A stretch of DNA of 22,084 nucleotides from Campylobacteraceae bacterium (GCA_027081065.1 JALWLW010000027.1:1-22084); one strand, 5' to 3'; counted from the stretch's first letter, positions 14,385 to 22,084 are shown. Notes: generated by a model not told the origin, from the letters alone. Numbers and translations: made by a program.

Positions 14385-16164
14385 TTTCTAATTCTTCTAT
14401 GAGTTCTAAAAATGCTTGACCATAACGTTCAAACTTTACAGCACCAATTCCATGTATTTCTAGCATTTCACTTTTATTGCTAGGCATAATATTTGAGAGC
14501 TCTTTGAGTGTTTTATCTGAAAAGACAACATAAGGAGGAACTTTATTGGCTGTGGCAATCTCTTTTCGTAAAGCACGAAATTGGTCAAAGATTTCAACTT
14601 CATAGTCATCAAAATATTCAACCTTTTTCTTTTTAGCTTTTGTTGTGACGAGGCGTGAAGCCCTTATGGATACTTCTTCTTGCCCTTTTAAAATGTTTGT
14701 ACCTCTTTGTGTTAAGTGATAGACACGGTATTCGCCAATGCCTACAGCACCAAGTTCTAGGAGTTTGTCAGCAATGCTTAGCCATTGTGCTTTGGTATAA
14801 TGTTCACCAATACCATAAACAGAGAGGCTATCATGTCCATTGCTTAAAATGCGTTGTTCTTTGCTTCCTCTTAACACATCTACCACATATTGTAGTCCAA
14901 AAGATTGTTTAGTTCGGTAAATAGCAGAGAGTAGTTTTTGGGCATCGGTGCTAATGTCTATTTTGTTTTGTTCCGGGTTGATGCAGTTATCACATTTATT
15001 GCCACAGGCTTTAATGTTGTCATGAAAATAGGTGGCGATTTGTTGATGTCTACAAGACTCAGAATTGGAAAAACGTGAAATGGTATTGATTTTCTCAAAA
15101 GCATTCTCTTTGTAGGGTGAGTCGGGTAGCTCTTCTATAAAAGACTTTTGTTGCACAATGTCTTGGGTTGAAAAGAGTAAAAGTGTTTTAGCATCGAGTC
15201 CATCCCGTCCTGCACGACCAATTTCTTGGTAGTAGTTCTCTAGGGTTTTGGGTAGGTTCATGTGGACAACAAAACGAATGTTAGATTTGTCAATGCCCAT
15301 ACCAAATGCAATGGTGGCTACAACAATGTCCAACTCATCAGCCACAAACTTTTTGAAGACACTGTTTTTAACATCGGTGGGTAAACCAGCATGATAAGCA
15401 GCTGCTTTATAACCTTTTTTTGTAAGGTAGTCAGCTGTGGTTTGGGTCTGTTTTCGAGAAAATGCATAAATAATTCCAGCTTCATTTTGATGTTCAGATA
15501 AAAAATTGAGCAGTTGTTTGCGTCCATCACTTTGACGATGCTGTGCTGTAATGGTGAGATTTTCTCGAAAGAGTGAGCCTGTTACAACTTTAGGGTTTTG
15601 TAGGTTTAAATTATTTAAAATGTCTTCACGTACCATTTGGGTAGCTGTAGCTGTAAAGGCAGCAATGGTAGTTGAGGGAAACGAGATTTTTAGTTGAGAG
15701 AGCATTCGGTAGTGTTCACGGAACTCATGTCCCCATTCACTTACACAGTGGGCTTCATCGACTACGAAAAAGTTAATGTTTAAGTCAAGTAAAAAGGTTA
15801 GAAAATAGTCATTCATAAGCCGTTCAGGTGCAACGTAGAGAAGTTTAATCTGATTGGCTCTTAGTTGTTGTTCGATGAGGTTAGCTTCTTCATGTGTTTG
15901 CATGGAGCTAAGCATGGCTGCAGGGATGCCATTGCCTTGAAGTGCCACAACTTGGTCATGCATGAGTGCTAAAAGAGGAGAAATAACAACCGTTACCCCT
16001 GACATGAGCAGTGAGGGGAGTTGGTAACAAAGGGACTTTCCTCCTCCTGTAGGTAAAATCATCAGAAGGTCTTGCCCATTTAAAATAGCATCAATGACCT
16101 CTTCTTGTTGTTCTCTAAAACTATCATGTCCAAAATAGTGTTGTAGGGTTTCTAGTTTATTCAT
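14377..16164 (-). CDS. recQ: ATP-dependent DNA helicase RecQ
   Basis: A 3'-5' DNA helicase for recombination and restart of stalled forks. The 595-residue protein has the full classical layout: helicase motifs I (LPTGGGKSLCYQ, about 37-47), II (VVDEAHCVSEWGHEFR, about 134-149), the QxxGRxGR motif VI (YYQEIGRAGRDG, about 311-322), the RQC zinc site (Cys371, Cys387, Cys391, Cys394) and winged helix, and one HRDC domain at the C-terminus (about 515-590, FDQFRALRKEIA and IHGIGAVKFERYG). All key residues are present. It starts nine bases after the lgt stop and overlaps rnhB. Confidence 0.97.
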   Translation of the reverse strand: MNKLETLQHYFGHDSFREQQEEVIDAILNGQDLLMILPTGGGKSLCYQLPSLLMSGVTVVISPLLALMHDQVVALQGNGIPAAMLSSMQTHEEANLIEQQLRANQIKLLYVAPERLMNDYFLTFLLDLNINFFVVDEAHCVSEWGHEFREHYRMLSQLKISFPSTTIAAFTATATQMVREDILNNLNLQNPKVVTGSLFRENLTITAQHRQSDGRKQLLNFLSEHQNEAGIIYAFSRKQTQTTADYLTKKGYKAAAYHAGLPTDVKNSVFKKFVADELDIVVATIAFGMGIDKSNIRFVVHMNLPKTLENYYQEIGRAGRDGLDAKTLLLFSTQDIVQQKSFIEELPDSPYKENAFEKINTISRFSNSESCRHQQIATYFHDNIKACGNKCDNCINPEQNKIDISTDAQKLLSAIYRTKQSFGLQYVVDVLRGSKEQRILSNGHDSLSVYGIGEHYTKAQWLSIADKLLELGAVGIGEYRVYHLTQRGTNILKGQEEVSIRASRLVTTKAKKKKVEYFDDYEVEIFDQFRALRKEIATANKVPPYVVFSDKTLKELSNIMPSNKSEMLEIHGIGAVKFERYGQAFLELIEELENA

Positions 16165-16173
16165 GCTAATTGG

Positions 16174-16959
16174 CTATTTCTCTTTTGAGGTAAATGCCCA
16201 AAAAAGCCAGAGTAGACCTAAGCCAATAAAAGGAATACTCAACATTTGCCCTGTTGTTAAGAGTTGGTCTACATTGTAAGAGGCTTGTTTAGTTTTCACA
16301 AACTCTAAAAAGAAACGAACTGTAAAGATAGTCACAAACCATAAAGGAGGCAGTATTTTGGTGGCAAATGTAGGTTTAATTTTTTTGTAAATCAGCAGAA
16401 GAACAAAGAAAATAGTTAAATATGCTAAAGATTCATAGAGTTGTGATGGATGTCTTGGAATGTTGTCTAAGCGTTCAAAGATAATTGCCCAAGGTACATC
16501 GGTTGGTTGACCAACAATCTCAGAGTTCATAAAGTTACCAAAACGAATGGAAGCTCCTGAAAGTGCAGCTGGAATAGAGAGACGAGAGAGTAACCATAAA
16601 AAAGATTCATTATGTCGTTGCGTAAAAAGCCATGTTGCCAAGAGTACACCAATAACCCCACCATGTGAAGCCAATCCTCCCTCCCAAATGGCAAATATTT
16701 TAAAAGGGTGTTCAAGATAGTAACTGGGGTTATAAAAGAAGCAATGTACCAGTCTAGCTCCTACAGCAGCACCTATCATAATGTACATAAAGAGTGATTC
16801 TAAAACTTCGGGGTCTTTGTTTTCCCTAATATATATCCATTTTAAAATCATTGAGCCTACGATGAATGAACCTACAAAAAAGAGTCCATACCAGTAAAAG
16901 TGTAGTGGTCCTAAGTTTACTAAAATTGGGTCAGCATTCCATTTAAAATATTCTGTCAT
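16174..16959 (-). CDS. lgt: Prolipoprotein diacylglyceryl transferase
   Basis: Transfers the diacylglyceryl group from phosphatidylglycerol to the lipobox cysteine of prolipoproteins, the first step in lipoprotein maturation; inner membrane with about seven spans. The 261-residue protein has the HGG motif at His99 (GLASHGGVIG), the signature RFGNFMNSEIVG (Arg139, Asn145, Glu147) and RHPSQLYES (169-177). The start is supported by AAAGG (16967-16971) seven bases upstream. It is the first gene of lgt-recQ-rnhB. The intergenic region to its right (16960-17201) is shared with a divergent TAXI-protein gene. Confidence 0.97.
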   Translation of the reverse strand: MTEYFKWNADPILVNLGPLHFYWYGLFFVGSFIVGSMILKWIYIRENKDPEVLESLFMYIMIGAAVGARLVHCFFYNPSYYLEHPFKIFAIWEGGLASHGGVIGVLLATWLFTQRHNESFLWLLSRLSIPAALSGASIRFGNFMNSEIVGQPTDVPWAIIFERLDNIPRHPSQLYESLAYLTIFFVLLLIYKKIKPTFATKILPPLWFVTIFTVRFFLEFVKTKQASYNVDQLLTTGQMLSIPFIGLGLLWLFWAFTSKEK

Positions 16960-17163
16960 TATGAAACCTTTATCTCTTATTTATACGTTCTAGTTATTGT
17001 AGGGCTTATTTTAGCATATTTAGGTTCATTAACATTATATTTCATTTGAGTTGTTGAAAATTTTAAAATGAATAGGGTATGTTAGAAAAGATAGAACCTA
17101 TGTTATGGAACTTTAAAGTTGTGTTTTTGATAACAATTTTACACATTTTTTACAGAGTTTATG

Positions 17164-17169
17164 TATAAT
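17164..17169 (+). promoter_or_regulatory. Extended -10 box of the TAXI protein gene
   Basis: TGTATAAT forms an extended -10 element, predicting a start near 17176 and a leader of about 26 bases that includes AGAAGG (17191-17196). A 12-bp palindrome AACTTTAAAGTT (17109-17120) lies about 60 bases upstream of the predicted start and could be an operator. Confidence 0.5.
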
Positions 17170-17201
17170 AAATAATTATAATTTAAAATAAGAAGGTGCA
17201 A

Positions 17202-18572
17202 ATGTTTCATAGAATTAAAAAAACTATTTTAAAATTTCGTACATTACCCTGTTTTTATTGTTTACTTTTACTTAGCTCTCTTTTTACTTATACGGTTATT
17301 GATTCATTGAATCATAAGCGTGTTGTTAAAATTGCTGTTGGAAAAGAGAATGGTGCTTATTATGTTTATGCACAAGAGTATGCAAAAGAGCTTAGGGATT
17401 ATGGTATTAGTTTAGAAATCATACCTACCATGGGGGCAAAAGAAGCACAAGAAAAAGTACTGTTGGGTGAAGTTGATTTTGCGTTTGTTCAAGGTGGGCT
17501 AGAACTGCTAAATCAAGGGATTTTAGCTTTAGCTAATGTTGCTCATGAACCTGTTTGGGTTTTGACTAGACGTGATGCAAATTTAACCCACTTTCGTGAT
17601 TTACGGGGCAAAAAAATAAATGTATGTAATCCTAACAGTGGCACAAAGCCTGTAGCTAAAGAGTTACTTGAGGAACTTTTAGGAAAAGATAATTATATTT
17701 TAAAAGAAGATAATGTAACTCAAGCCTTTAATGACTTAAAAGAGGGTCAGATTGATGCTATGTTTTATGTGATTGCACGAAGCTCTTCTTCTTTACAGAA
17801 AAAAATTAAAGATAAAGAGATTCGTATTATGAATTTTGAAAATGCTGAGTCAATACGAAAATATTTTATTAAAAGTGATATGCTTGAAGTTGAAAATTCG
17901 TATTATAAAACGGTTATTTTAAAAAAACATTCATTGCATCCTTTAAAAAACTTACCACAGACAGATAAAATTTTGTTAGTTAAGCGTACGCTTTTAGTAA
18001 CAAAAGAGGCTTCAGATGCAATGGTAAGACTTTTTTTAAAAATAGCTCAAAAAGTACATTCTAAAGAAGCATTTTTTCATGATGAAAATTATTTTATTAA
18101 TAGCAGAGGATTAAAGTATGAACAGCACAGAGCCTCGAAACGATATTTTGAAATGTCAGAGTATAGATATGAACGAAGTACTTTAGTTGGCTACTGGTTT
18201 AAAGATAAAAAGAGTTATTGGGTTGCTCAAAGTTTACAAAAAATAGAAGATAGCATTTTAATTTTTATTGTTCCTCTTGGATTAATTGCTTATTATATTG
18301 AAGTTATTTATCCAATTTCTAAAATTTATAGTCGACGGAAGATTAACCGTTGGTATCGGAAAATCAATACTTTAGATACAGGATTAAAAGATTTTACTCT
18401 CGAGGAGTTAGCAGAGAAGATTTTAGTATTAAAAATGCTTTTAATTGAAGTTCAAAATGAAGATACAATTGAAGCTGTGCATCTTGAAGCTTATTATTCT
18501 GTTCAACATCAAATTCGAGATATCATTGAAAGCTTTGAGTTACGTATAGCTGACTTAAAAGAGTCGCTTTAG
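17202..18572 (+). CDS. Membrane-tethered TAXI-family solute-binding protein
   Basis: A TRAP-transporter-associated extracytoplasmic immunogenic (TAXI) protein of about 456 residues. I choose the ATG at 17202 over the in-frame GTG at 17196, because AGAAGG (17191-17196) lies five bases before the ATG and would overlap the GTG. An uncleaved-looking N-terminal hydrophobic segment (about residues 15-36 counted from the GTG) leads to the binding domain: VVKIAVGKENGAYYVYAQ, then GEVDFAFVQGG, then GKKINVCNPNSGTKPVAKEL. A second membrane span lies near 350-372. The last 80 residues are charged and helical and should be in the cytoplasm. No TRAP permease gene is adjacent. The layout fits a periplasmic ligand sensor or tethered binding protein better than a simple free binding protein, but that is inference. 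Confidence 0.87.
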   Translation: MFHRIKKTILKFRTLPCFYCLLLLSSLFTYTVIDSLNHKRVVKIAVGKENGAYYVYAQEYAKELRDYGISLEIIPTMGAKEAQEKVLLGEVDFAFVQGGLELLNQGILALANVAHEPVWVLTRRDANLTHFRDLRGKKINVCNPNSGTKPVAKELLEELLGKDNYILKEDNVTQAFNDLKEGQIDAMFYVIARSSSSLQKKIKDKEIRIMNFENAESIRKYFIKSDMLEVENSYYKTVILKKHSLHPLKNLPQTDKILLVKRTLLVTKEASDAMVRLFLKIAQKVHSKEAFFHDENYFINSRGLKYEQHRASKRYFEMSEYRYERSTLVGYWFKDKKSYWVAQSLQKIEDSILIFIVPLGLIAYYIEVIYPISKIYSRRKINRWYRKINTLDTGLKDFTLEELAEKILVLKMLLIEVQNEDTIEAVHLEAYYSVQHQIRDIIESFELRIADLKESL

Positions 18573-19318
18573 GTATTTAATAGGGCGACGATAATCAAAA
18601 GTAAAATCTCAACACTCTCAAGCGTTGCTCCTAAACCATCACCATTGAAAAATGTTAATTTAGCTTTAATGGCATAGGAGATGATGAGTGACAATATAAG
18701 CCCTATAAATAGTAAGCTCATAAAGTTTGTTGTAAGCCATAGACCAAGTAAAGAGAAGAGCAAGAATGAGAGCCATAAATAAGGTTGAGTAAGAGACTCT
18801 TTGAGTGTGGTGGCAAAAGAAGATTGAAAGTGATGCGTGTTAAAAAGTAAGAGTAAAGAGAGCCTTGATATCATAAAAATAGCTACCATTTCCATAAGTA
18901 AATTGTGTAGGAGTAAAAAAATAATTCCAGTAACTTTTAACAGTATGAATGCTGTAGAAAATAAAACTCCCATTGCCCCTACCGTTGGCTCTTTAATGAT
19001 TTTGTAGGCATCTTTTCCCGAGTGTGAAGCAAATAGTGCATCGGCTACATCGACTATGGCTTCTGTATGTAAAAAGCCATAAAGTAGCATATAAAAAATA
19101 GCAGATATTAATGCTCCAAACCATGATAGTGGCATTAATAATAAATAAAGAGCAATGCTTAACATTCCTAAAGTAAACCCCACTAAGGGCAAAAAAAACA
19201 ACATAAATGCAAGAACTTGTTTTTGTGATAAATCGTCAGAATTTTTAAAATTTATGGGTAAAATAGAGAAGTATGAAAAAGAGAATTTTAATCCTAAATA
19301 AGCATTTTTAATCAGCAT
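18569..19318 (-). CDS. cobS: Adenosylcobinamide-GDP ribazoletransferase (cobalamin synthase)
   Basis: Joins adenosylcobinamide-GDP with alpha-ribazole (phosphate) to complete the nucleotide loop of cobalamin; inner membrane. The 249-residue polytopic protein has the family's acidic motif near residues 84-96 (HTEAIVDVADALF, in place of the common HLDGLADxADGL) and the following KIIKEPTVGAMG (about 107-117), equivalent to the usual MKDSxxGxxG. The ATG lies inside a perfect hairpin arm and only five bases after a TATAAT, so the mRNA may be leaderless. Its stop codon overlaps the convergent TAXI-gene stop. It lies apart from the cobQ-cbiB-cobD genes, with an unrelated gene between. Confidence 0.93.
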   Translation of the reverse strand: MLIKNAYLGLKFSFSYFSILPINFKNSDDLSQKQVLAFMLFFLPLVGFTLGMLSIALYLLLMPLSWFGALISAIFYMLLYGFLHTEAIVDVADALFASHSGKDAYKIIKEPTVGAMGVLFSTAFILLKVTGIIFLLLHNLLMEMVAIFMISRLSLLLLFNTHHFQSSFATTLKESLTQPYLWLSFLLFSLLGLWLTTNFMSLLFIGLILSLIISYAIKAKLTFFNGDGLGATLESVEILLLIIVALLNT

Positions 19319-19342
19319 GAAGAATTATAGTCTCTTCATGCT
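19314..19342. promoter_or_regulatory. Perfect 10-bp hairpin over the cobS start, with -10 box in the loop
   Basis: AGCATGAAGA (19314-19323) pairs with TCTTCATGCT (19333-19342) around a nine-base loop. The minus-strand reading of 19324-19329 is TATAAT, and the cobS ATG is 19316-19318. On the plus strand the hairpin is followed by a T run (19342-19346), so it could also terminate plus-strand transcripts. Confidence 0.5.
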
Positions 19343-19356
19343 TTTTATGAACTGTA

Positions 19357-19737
19357 TTACTTTTTAGTTAAGTCTTCAGATTCACTAACAGCAGCATCTT
19401 TAGCTTTGTTAACTTCTTTTTTCATATCTACAGCAGAGTTTACAGCATTGTCTTTTAGATCAGAAGCATCATCTTGAACGTCAGTCGCTGAGTCCTGAGC
19501 TTCATCTTTCACTTTAGAAGCAGTATCCTTGATATCTGTAGCAGAGTCTTTCATGTCTGTTAGAGAATCTGTTGCAGAATCTTTCATGTCAGTTACAACA
19601 TCGGTCATTTCTGTTTTCATCTCTTTTGCAGCATCGGTCATATCTTTTATCATATCACCCATAGAAAACATTCCTTCAGCTGAAGCAGTTGTAAGTGTAG
19701 TTGCAGTTAAAAGAGCAATTAATGTGAGTTTTGTCAT
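19357..19737 (-). CDS. Exported LEA/apolipoprotein-like 11-mer repeat protein
   Basis: A 126-residue protein with a clear signal peptide (cleavage likely after ASA, residue 20). The mature part has no Cys, Trp or Pro and is made of 11-residue amphipathic units such as TDMKDSATDSL and TDMKDSATDIK, followed by KDTASKVKDEAQDSATDVQDD and similar. Asp, Lys, Ala, Ser and Thr make up most of it. This pattern resembles group 3 LEA proteins and YtxH/apolipophorin-like helices: unfolded in dilute solution, helical on membranes or when dried. The likely place is the periplasm. The gene has its own promoter, AAGGA at 19744-19748, and interrupts the cobalamin genes without any visible link to them. Function unknown; stress protection is a guess from composition. 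Confidence 0.75.
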   Translation of the reverse strand: MTKLTLIALLTATTLTTASAEGMFSMGDMIKDMTDAAKEMKTEMTDVVTDMKDSATDSLTDMKDSATDIKDTASKVKDEAQDSATDVQDDASDLKDNAVNSAVDMKKEVNKAKDAAVSESEDLTKK

Positions 19738-19771
19738 CGTAAATCCTTGTGTGTATGTTTTTAGATGAATT

Positions 19772-19777
19772 ATTATA
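19772..19777 (-). promoter_or_regulatory. -10 box of the LEA-like protein gene
   Basis: TATAAT on the minus strand, predicting a start near 19765 and a 28-base leader with AAGGA at 19744-19748. cobS downstream could also be read from this promoter. Confidence 0.55.
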
Positions 19778-19842
19778 GGGACTATATAGATAATTAAAGT
19801 TTAAATAAGATTATTAAAAGTTATAATTTTTATAAATGTTAC

Positions 19843-20862
19843 TTATTTATACAGCTTTATTTCTTGAAGTGCTATTTTAAGGGATTCATTCATTTCTTCA
19901 TCTTTTACAGCAATACGTACATAAGAACTGTTTAGAAATTTAAAGCTATTACAGTTTCGTATCATTATTTTATGAGGTTTTAGTACTTCTTGTAGAGTAT
20001 AGCTTGTCATACTTTGTAGTTTTATTAAAATAAAGTTAACATCACTCAAAAAAATCTTTTCACAATAGGGAAATGTTTGCAGTATTGAGCATAGCTTTTG
20101 ATGTGCTTGACGATTAAGTTTTTTTGACCTCTCTTTAAAAGTTCTATCTTCTAAAGCAGACTGTAGGTAGTTGCTATCGAACTCTGAAATCTTCCAAAGA
20201 GGCTCTTTTGTTTTAATAGTTTGAATATTTTTCGCACAAGAGAGTAATGCCCCAATACGAATACCAGCACTTGCGTAAAATTTTGTCATAGATTTTAAGA
20301 TATAGAGTCTGTTGTACTCTTTTAGAAATTTTGTTATAGAGGAGTAGGGGGTAAAGTCTAAAAAGGACTCATCAACTAAAATGGTACACTCTTGTTCTAT
20401 CCAATGTTGCATAAGTTTCTCAATCTCATAACGTTTTCCATCAGGAGTAGAGGGGTTTACAAAGATAACTAAAGCATTTTTAGCAACTGTCTCATATAGG
20501 TTCTCAAAACGGTTAATATAGTGAATTTTATAGCCATTGAGCTTTGCTGACCTCTCATACTCACCATAACATGGAGCATAAAGAACGCATTCTTTTAACC
20601 CTAGTTCTCTAAAAAGGGTATAGATGGCTGTTGTAGCTCCATTAAAGAGTTCAAGTTGTGCTGTCTCTATGTTATATAGTTTGGCAATGGCTTTTTCTAG
20701 TTTATTGTAGTTTGGGTAGGGTGAGATATTTAGAGTATTAAAATCAAGCTCAATATTGGGCTTGACAAAGTTAATATTTGAAGAGAGGTCAATTACCTCT
20801 CTTACCTCACACCCAATCTCTTTAGCAAAGGCTACAATATTGCCACCATGTGGTTGTTGCAT
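19843..20862 (-). CDS. cobD: Threonine-phosphate decarboxylase-like aminotransferase of cobalamin synthesis
   Basis: A 339-residue fold-type I PLP enzyme. The N-terminus MQQPHGGNI is the hallmark of the CobC/CobD (Salmonella CobD) group, which makes (R)-1-amino-2-propanol O-2-phosphate from threonine phosphate for the lower arm of cobalamin. The PLP lysine is Lys194 in SMTKFYASAGIRIG; VDESFLDF holds Asp164; the substrate loop is FVNPSTPDG. Its start is fixed by the HGGN motif, which means the gene overlaps the 3' end of cbiB by 41 bases, so the two are coupled. Naming differs between species: this is CobD in Salmonella and CobC in Pseudomonas usage. A histidinol-phosphate aminotransferase is less likely given the context and HGGN. 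Confidence 0.92.
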   Translation of the reverse strand: MQQPHGGNIVAFAKEIGCEVREVIDLSSNINFVKPNIELDFNTLNISPYPNYNKLEKAIAKLYNIETAQLELFNGATTAIYTLFRELGLKECVLYAPCYGEYERSAKLNGYKIHYINRFENLYETVAKNALVIFVNPSTPDGKRYEIEKLMQHWIEQECTILVDESFLDFTPYSSITKFLKEYNRLYILKSMTKFYASAGIRIGALLSCAKNIQTIKTKEPLWKISEFDSNYLQSALEDRTFKERSKKLNRQAHQKLCSILQTFPYCEKIFLSDVNFILIKLQSMTSYTLQEVLKPHKIMIRNCNSFKFLNSSYVRIAVKDEEMNESLKIALQEIKLYK

Positions 20863-21715
20863 AGAGTACTCCTAATAGTAAAATAAAAAGGTCAAAACGC
20901 TCTCTTAACTTTAGAGCTAAACGAATGTCATTAGATGTAATCTCTTCTCTTCCATCTCCAAAAAAGGCTTTCTTTTTTAGCTTTCCAAAGTAGACTGTAT
21001 CTCCTCCAAGCCTAACCCCAATAGCAAGAGCCATTGCCGAGATGGGAAGACCTGCATTTGGGCTGTCATGTTTTTTTCCATAACTGTAAAAGTGAAGTAG
21101 TGCTTTTTTACTAAACATCAATAGCCCAATAACTATAGCCGTAATCCTTGCAGGAATATAGTTTGCCACATCATCAACCTTTGCAGAGAACTTTCCAAAC
21201 TTCTCATAGCGTTCATTTCTGTAACCTACCATTGAGTCTAAAGTATTGATAGCTTTATAGATAAATGCCCCCTCTAATCCAAAAAGAAGCATATAAAACA
21301 TAGGTGCAACAACTCCATCTGAAAAGTTTTCAGCGTAGGTTTCGACTCCTGCTTTGTTTATCTCTGAACTGCTTAGTTGTGAGGTGTCACGACTCACTAA
21401 GTATTTAATGTGTGATGGATTTTTAATAATGTCATATACGGAATCATAGAGCATTTTGGAGGCGATTGTGGTGGAGGCTATGATACTTGAGATGACTATA
21501 TTGTTGATGTTTGATGAAATCGAACCTACGAGTAGCCATACAATAATAATGAGTGTTGAGGTGAGTAGAGAGCCTCTAAATATATCATCTTTATAAAACC
21601 TTTTCTCAAACCATTTAATATAGTCCCCCATAATCACAACAGGGTGTCTTACAAAAGAGAACTCACCAAAAATTCGGTCGATGAGGTAGGAGAGTAGGGT
21701 TAACTCAACAAACAC
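20822..21715 (-). CDS. cbiB: Adenosylcobinamide-phosphate synthase
   Basis: Attaches the aminopropanol (phosphate) arm to adenosylcobyric acid; inner membrane. The 297-residue protein (CbiB in Salmonella, CobD in Pseudomonas usage) has the conserved VETYAENFSDGVVAPMFY (about residues 119-136), INTLDSMVGYRNERYEKFGK (about 156-175), KVDDVANYIPARITA and SPNAGLPISAMALA blocks in the usual order, with about four to five membrane spans. It overlaps cobQ by 11 bases at the 5' end and the aminotransferase gene by 41 bases at the 3' end. The last ten or so residues (TTTWWQYCSLC) come from this overlap and are not conserved-looking. Confidence 0.95.
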   Translation of the reverse strand: MFVELTLLSYLIDRIFGEFSFVRHPVVIMGDYIKWFEKRFYKDDIFRGSLLTSTLIIIVWLLVGSISSNINNIVISSIIASTTIASKMLYDSVYDIIKNPSHIKYLVSRDTSQLSSSEINKAGVETYAENFSDGVVAPMFYMLLFGLEGAFIYKAINTLDSMVGYRNERYEKFGKFSAKVDDVANYIPARITAIVIGLLMFSKKALLHFYSYGKKHDSPNAGLPISAMALAIGVRLGGDTVYFGKLKKKAFFGDGREEITSNDIRLALKLRERFDLFILLLGVLYATTTWWQYCSLC

Positions 21716-22084
21716 TCTCTAAAATCCTATCAACATCTAAACACTCTTTCATCTTTCCTACAAACTCATTAACAGCTCTTTGTTTATACTCTTCAAACGT
21801 TTCATCTTCAAAAAGCCCATGAACAAAAGTTCCTTTAATATCTCCTTTTTCAAAAGAGAGAGGGTACTTTTGGCTTGCTCCATGATGAATCTCAAAGCCT
21901 TTTATGGTTTTTCCAAATAGAGTATAGTAACCTTGTTTTAAAACTTTCTCTTTTTGAAAGATTATCTCATCGTCTATAAAGCCTAAACCCTCTTCAACAG
22001 TTGGAGTATCTGTCTCTATAGCTTCCATGTCAGATATTTGTTTAAACATCATCTGATAACCACCACATATACCAAGTATTGGCT
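21705..22084 (-). CDS. cobQ: Cobyric acid synthase, C-terminal glutaminase part (cut by window edge)
   Basis: The frame is open to the right edge, so only the last ~126 residues are seen; the ATG at 22052 is internal, not the start. Upstream of it the frame reads PILGICGGYQMMF, the nucleophile elbow of a class I glutamine amidotransferase with the catalytic Cys at 22065-22067. Later come GFEIHHG and the catalytic His in GTFVHGLFED. Together these match CobQ/CbiP, which amidates adenosylcobyrinic a,c-diamide at four positions to give adenosylcobyric acid, the substrate for the next gene, cbiB. The related cobyrinic acid a,c-diamide synthase (CobB/CbiA) is less likely because of the neighbour order and the GICGGYQM form. 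Confidence 0.92.
   Translation of the reverse strand, partial: PILGICGGYQMMFKQISDMEAIETDTPTVEEGLGFIDDEIIFQKEKVLKQGYYTLFGKTIKGFEIHHGASQKYPLSFEKGDIKGTFVHGLFEDETFEEYKQRAVNEFVGKMKECLDVDRILESVC

Noticed and set aside
17021..17100. Inverted repeat TAGGTTC/GAACCTA between lgt and the TAXI gene
   Set aside because: Seven bases with a 66-base gap in AT-rich DNA is expected by chance.
17079..17168. 29-codon plus-strand ORF with a hydrophobic centre upstream of the TAXI gene
   Set aside because: It has no usable ribosome binding site (AGGG only one base before the ATG) and overlaps the likely promoter of the TAXI gene.
21705..22052. Separate small protein starting at the ATG at 22052
   Set aside because: The frame stays open upstream to the window edge and encodes the CobQ glutaminase motif GICGGYQM, so the ATG is internal.
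1..22084. tRNA, rRNA, CRISPR array, cobalamin riboswitch, insertion sequence
   Set aside because: No T-loop-like GTTCRA with acceptor pairing, no regular spacer array, no transposase-like ORF and no B12-box-like stretch was found; a riboswitch for the cob genes could lie beyond the right edge.

Overview
The window is AT-rich, densely packed chromosomal DNA whose genes look like those of a free-living member of the Campylobacterota (Sulfurimonas/Sulfurovum-like). This is inferred from gene content: short forms of Dxr and of an RqcH/NFACT protein, a type-E-like SdhA/SdhB pair, haemerythrin, an anaerobic-type cobalamin branch, and very A/T-rich promoters with clear TATAAT boxes but weak -35 elements. 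No database search was possible. I see no rRNA, tRNA, insertion sequence, phage gene or CRISPR array.

Layout. 1-1714 (minus): an AlbA_2/ATPase-fold regulator-like protein started from TTG, translationally coupled (TAATG) to an AAA/SMC-like ATPase that runs off the left edge. This is the most accessory-looking part of the window. 1778-5490 (minus): a tightly overlapping operon cdsA - dxr - small alpha/beta hydrolase - pentapeptide-repeat membrane protein, joining phospholipid and isoprenoid precursor synthesis to two less understood proteins. 5568-6923 (minus): an RqcH/NFACT ribosome quality control protein; upstream of it is a small exported Arg-rich protein (6976-7251).

7403-10587 (plus): leuC, a single-domain haemerythrin behind what looks like an FNR/CRP-dependent promoter, an exported SPOR-like protein, and a small membrane protein. 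10609-13492 (minus): sdhA - sdhB - cytosolic DsbA-like protein, read as one operon, with a 352-base intergenic region upstream (13493-13844) that holds a perfect 13-bp inverted repeat enclosing a well-formed ribosome binding site and an eight-codon ORF. 13845-16959 (minus): lgt - recQ - rnhB, overlapping or nearly so.

17202-18572 (plus): an orphan TAXI-type TRAP solute-binding protein tethered to the membrane, with a cytoplasmic tail. 18569-22084 (minus): cobalamin (nucleotide loop and aminopropanol arm) genes cobQ (partial) - cbiB - cobD/cobC-like aminotransferase, then, after an exported LEA-like repeat protein, cobS. The TAXI gene and cobS are convergent, with overlapping stop codons.

Most of the window is ordinary core metabolism. 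The best leads are the ATPase/AlbA_2 pair with a 10/11-nt repeat array in its linker, the perfect TTGAT-N4-ATCAA box centred at about -41.5 of the haemerythrin promoter, the inverted-repeat/micro-ORF element upstream of sdhA, the SdhA that lacks the FAD-attaching histidine and has no membrane subunit next to it, and two genes (rqcH-like and cobS) whose start codons sit in the arm of a perfect hairpin.
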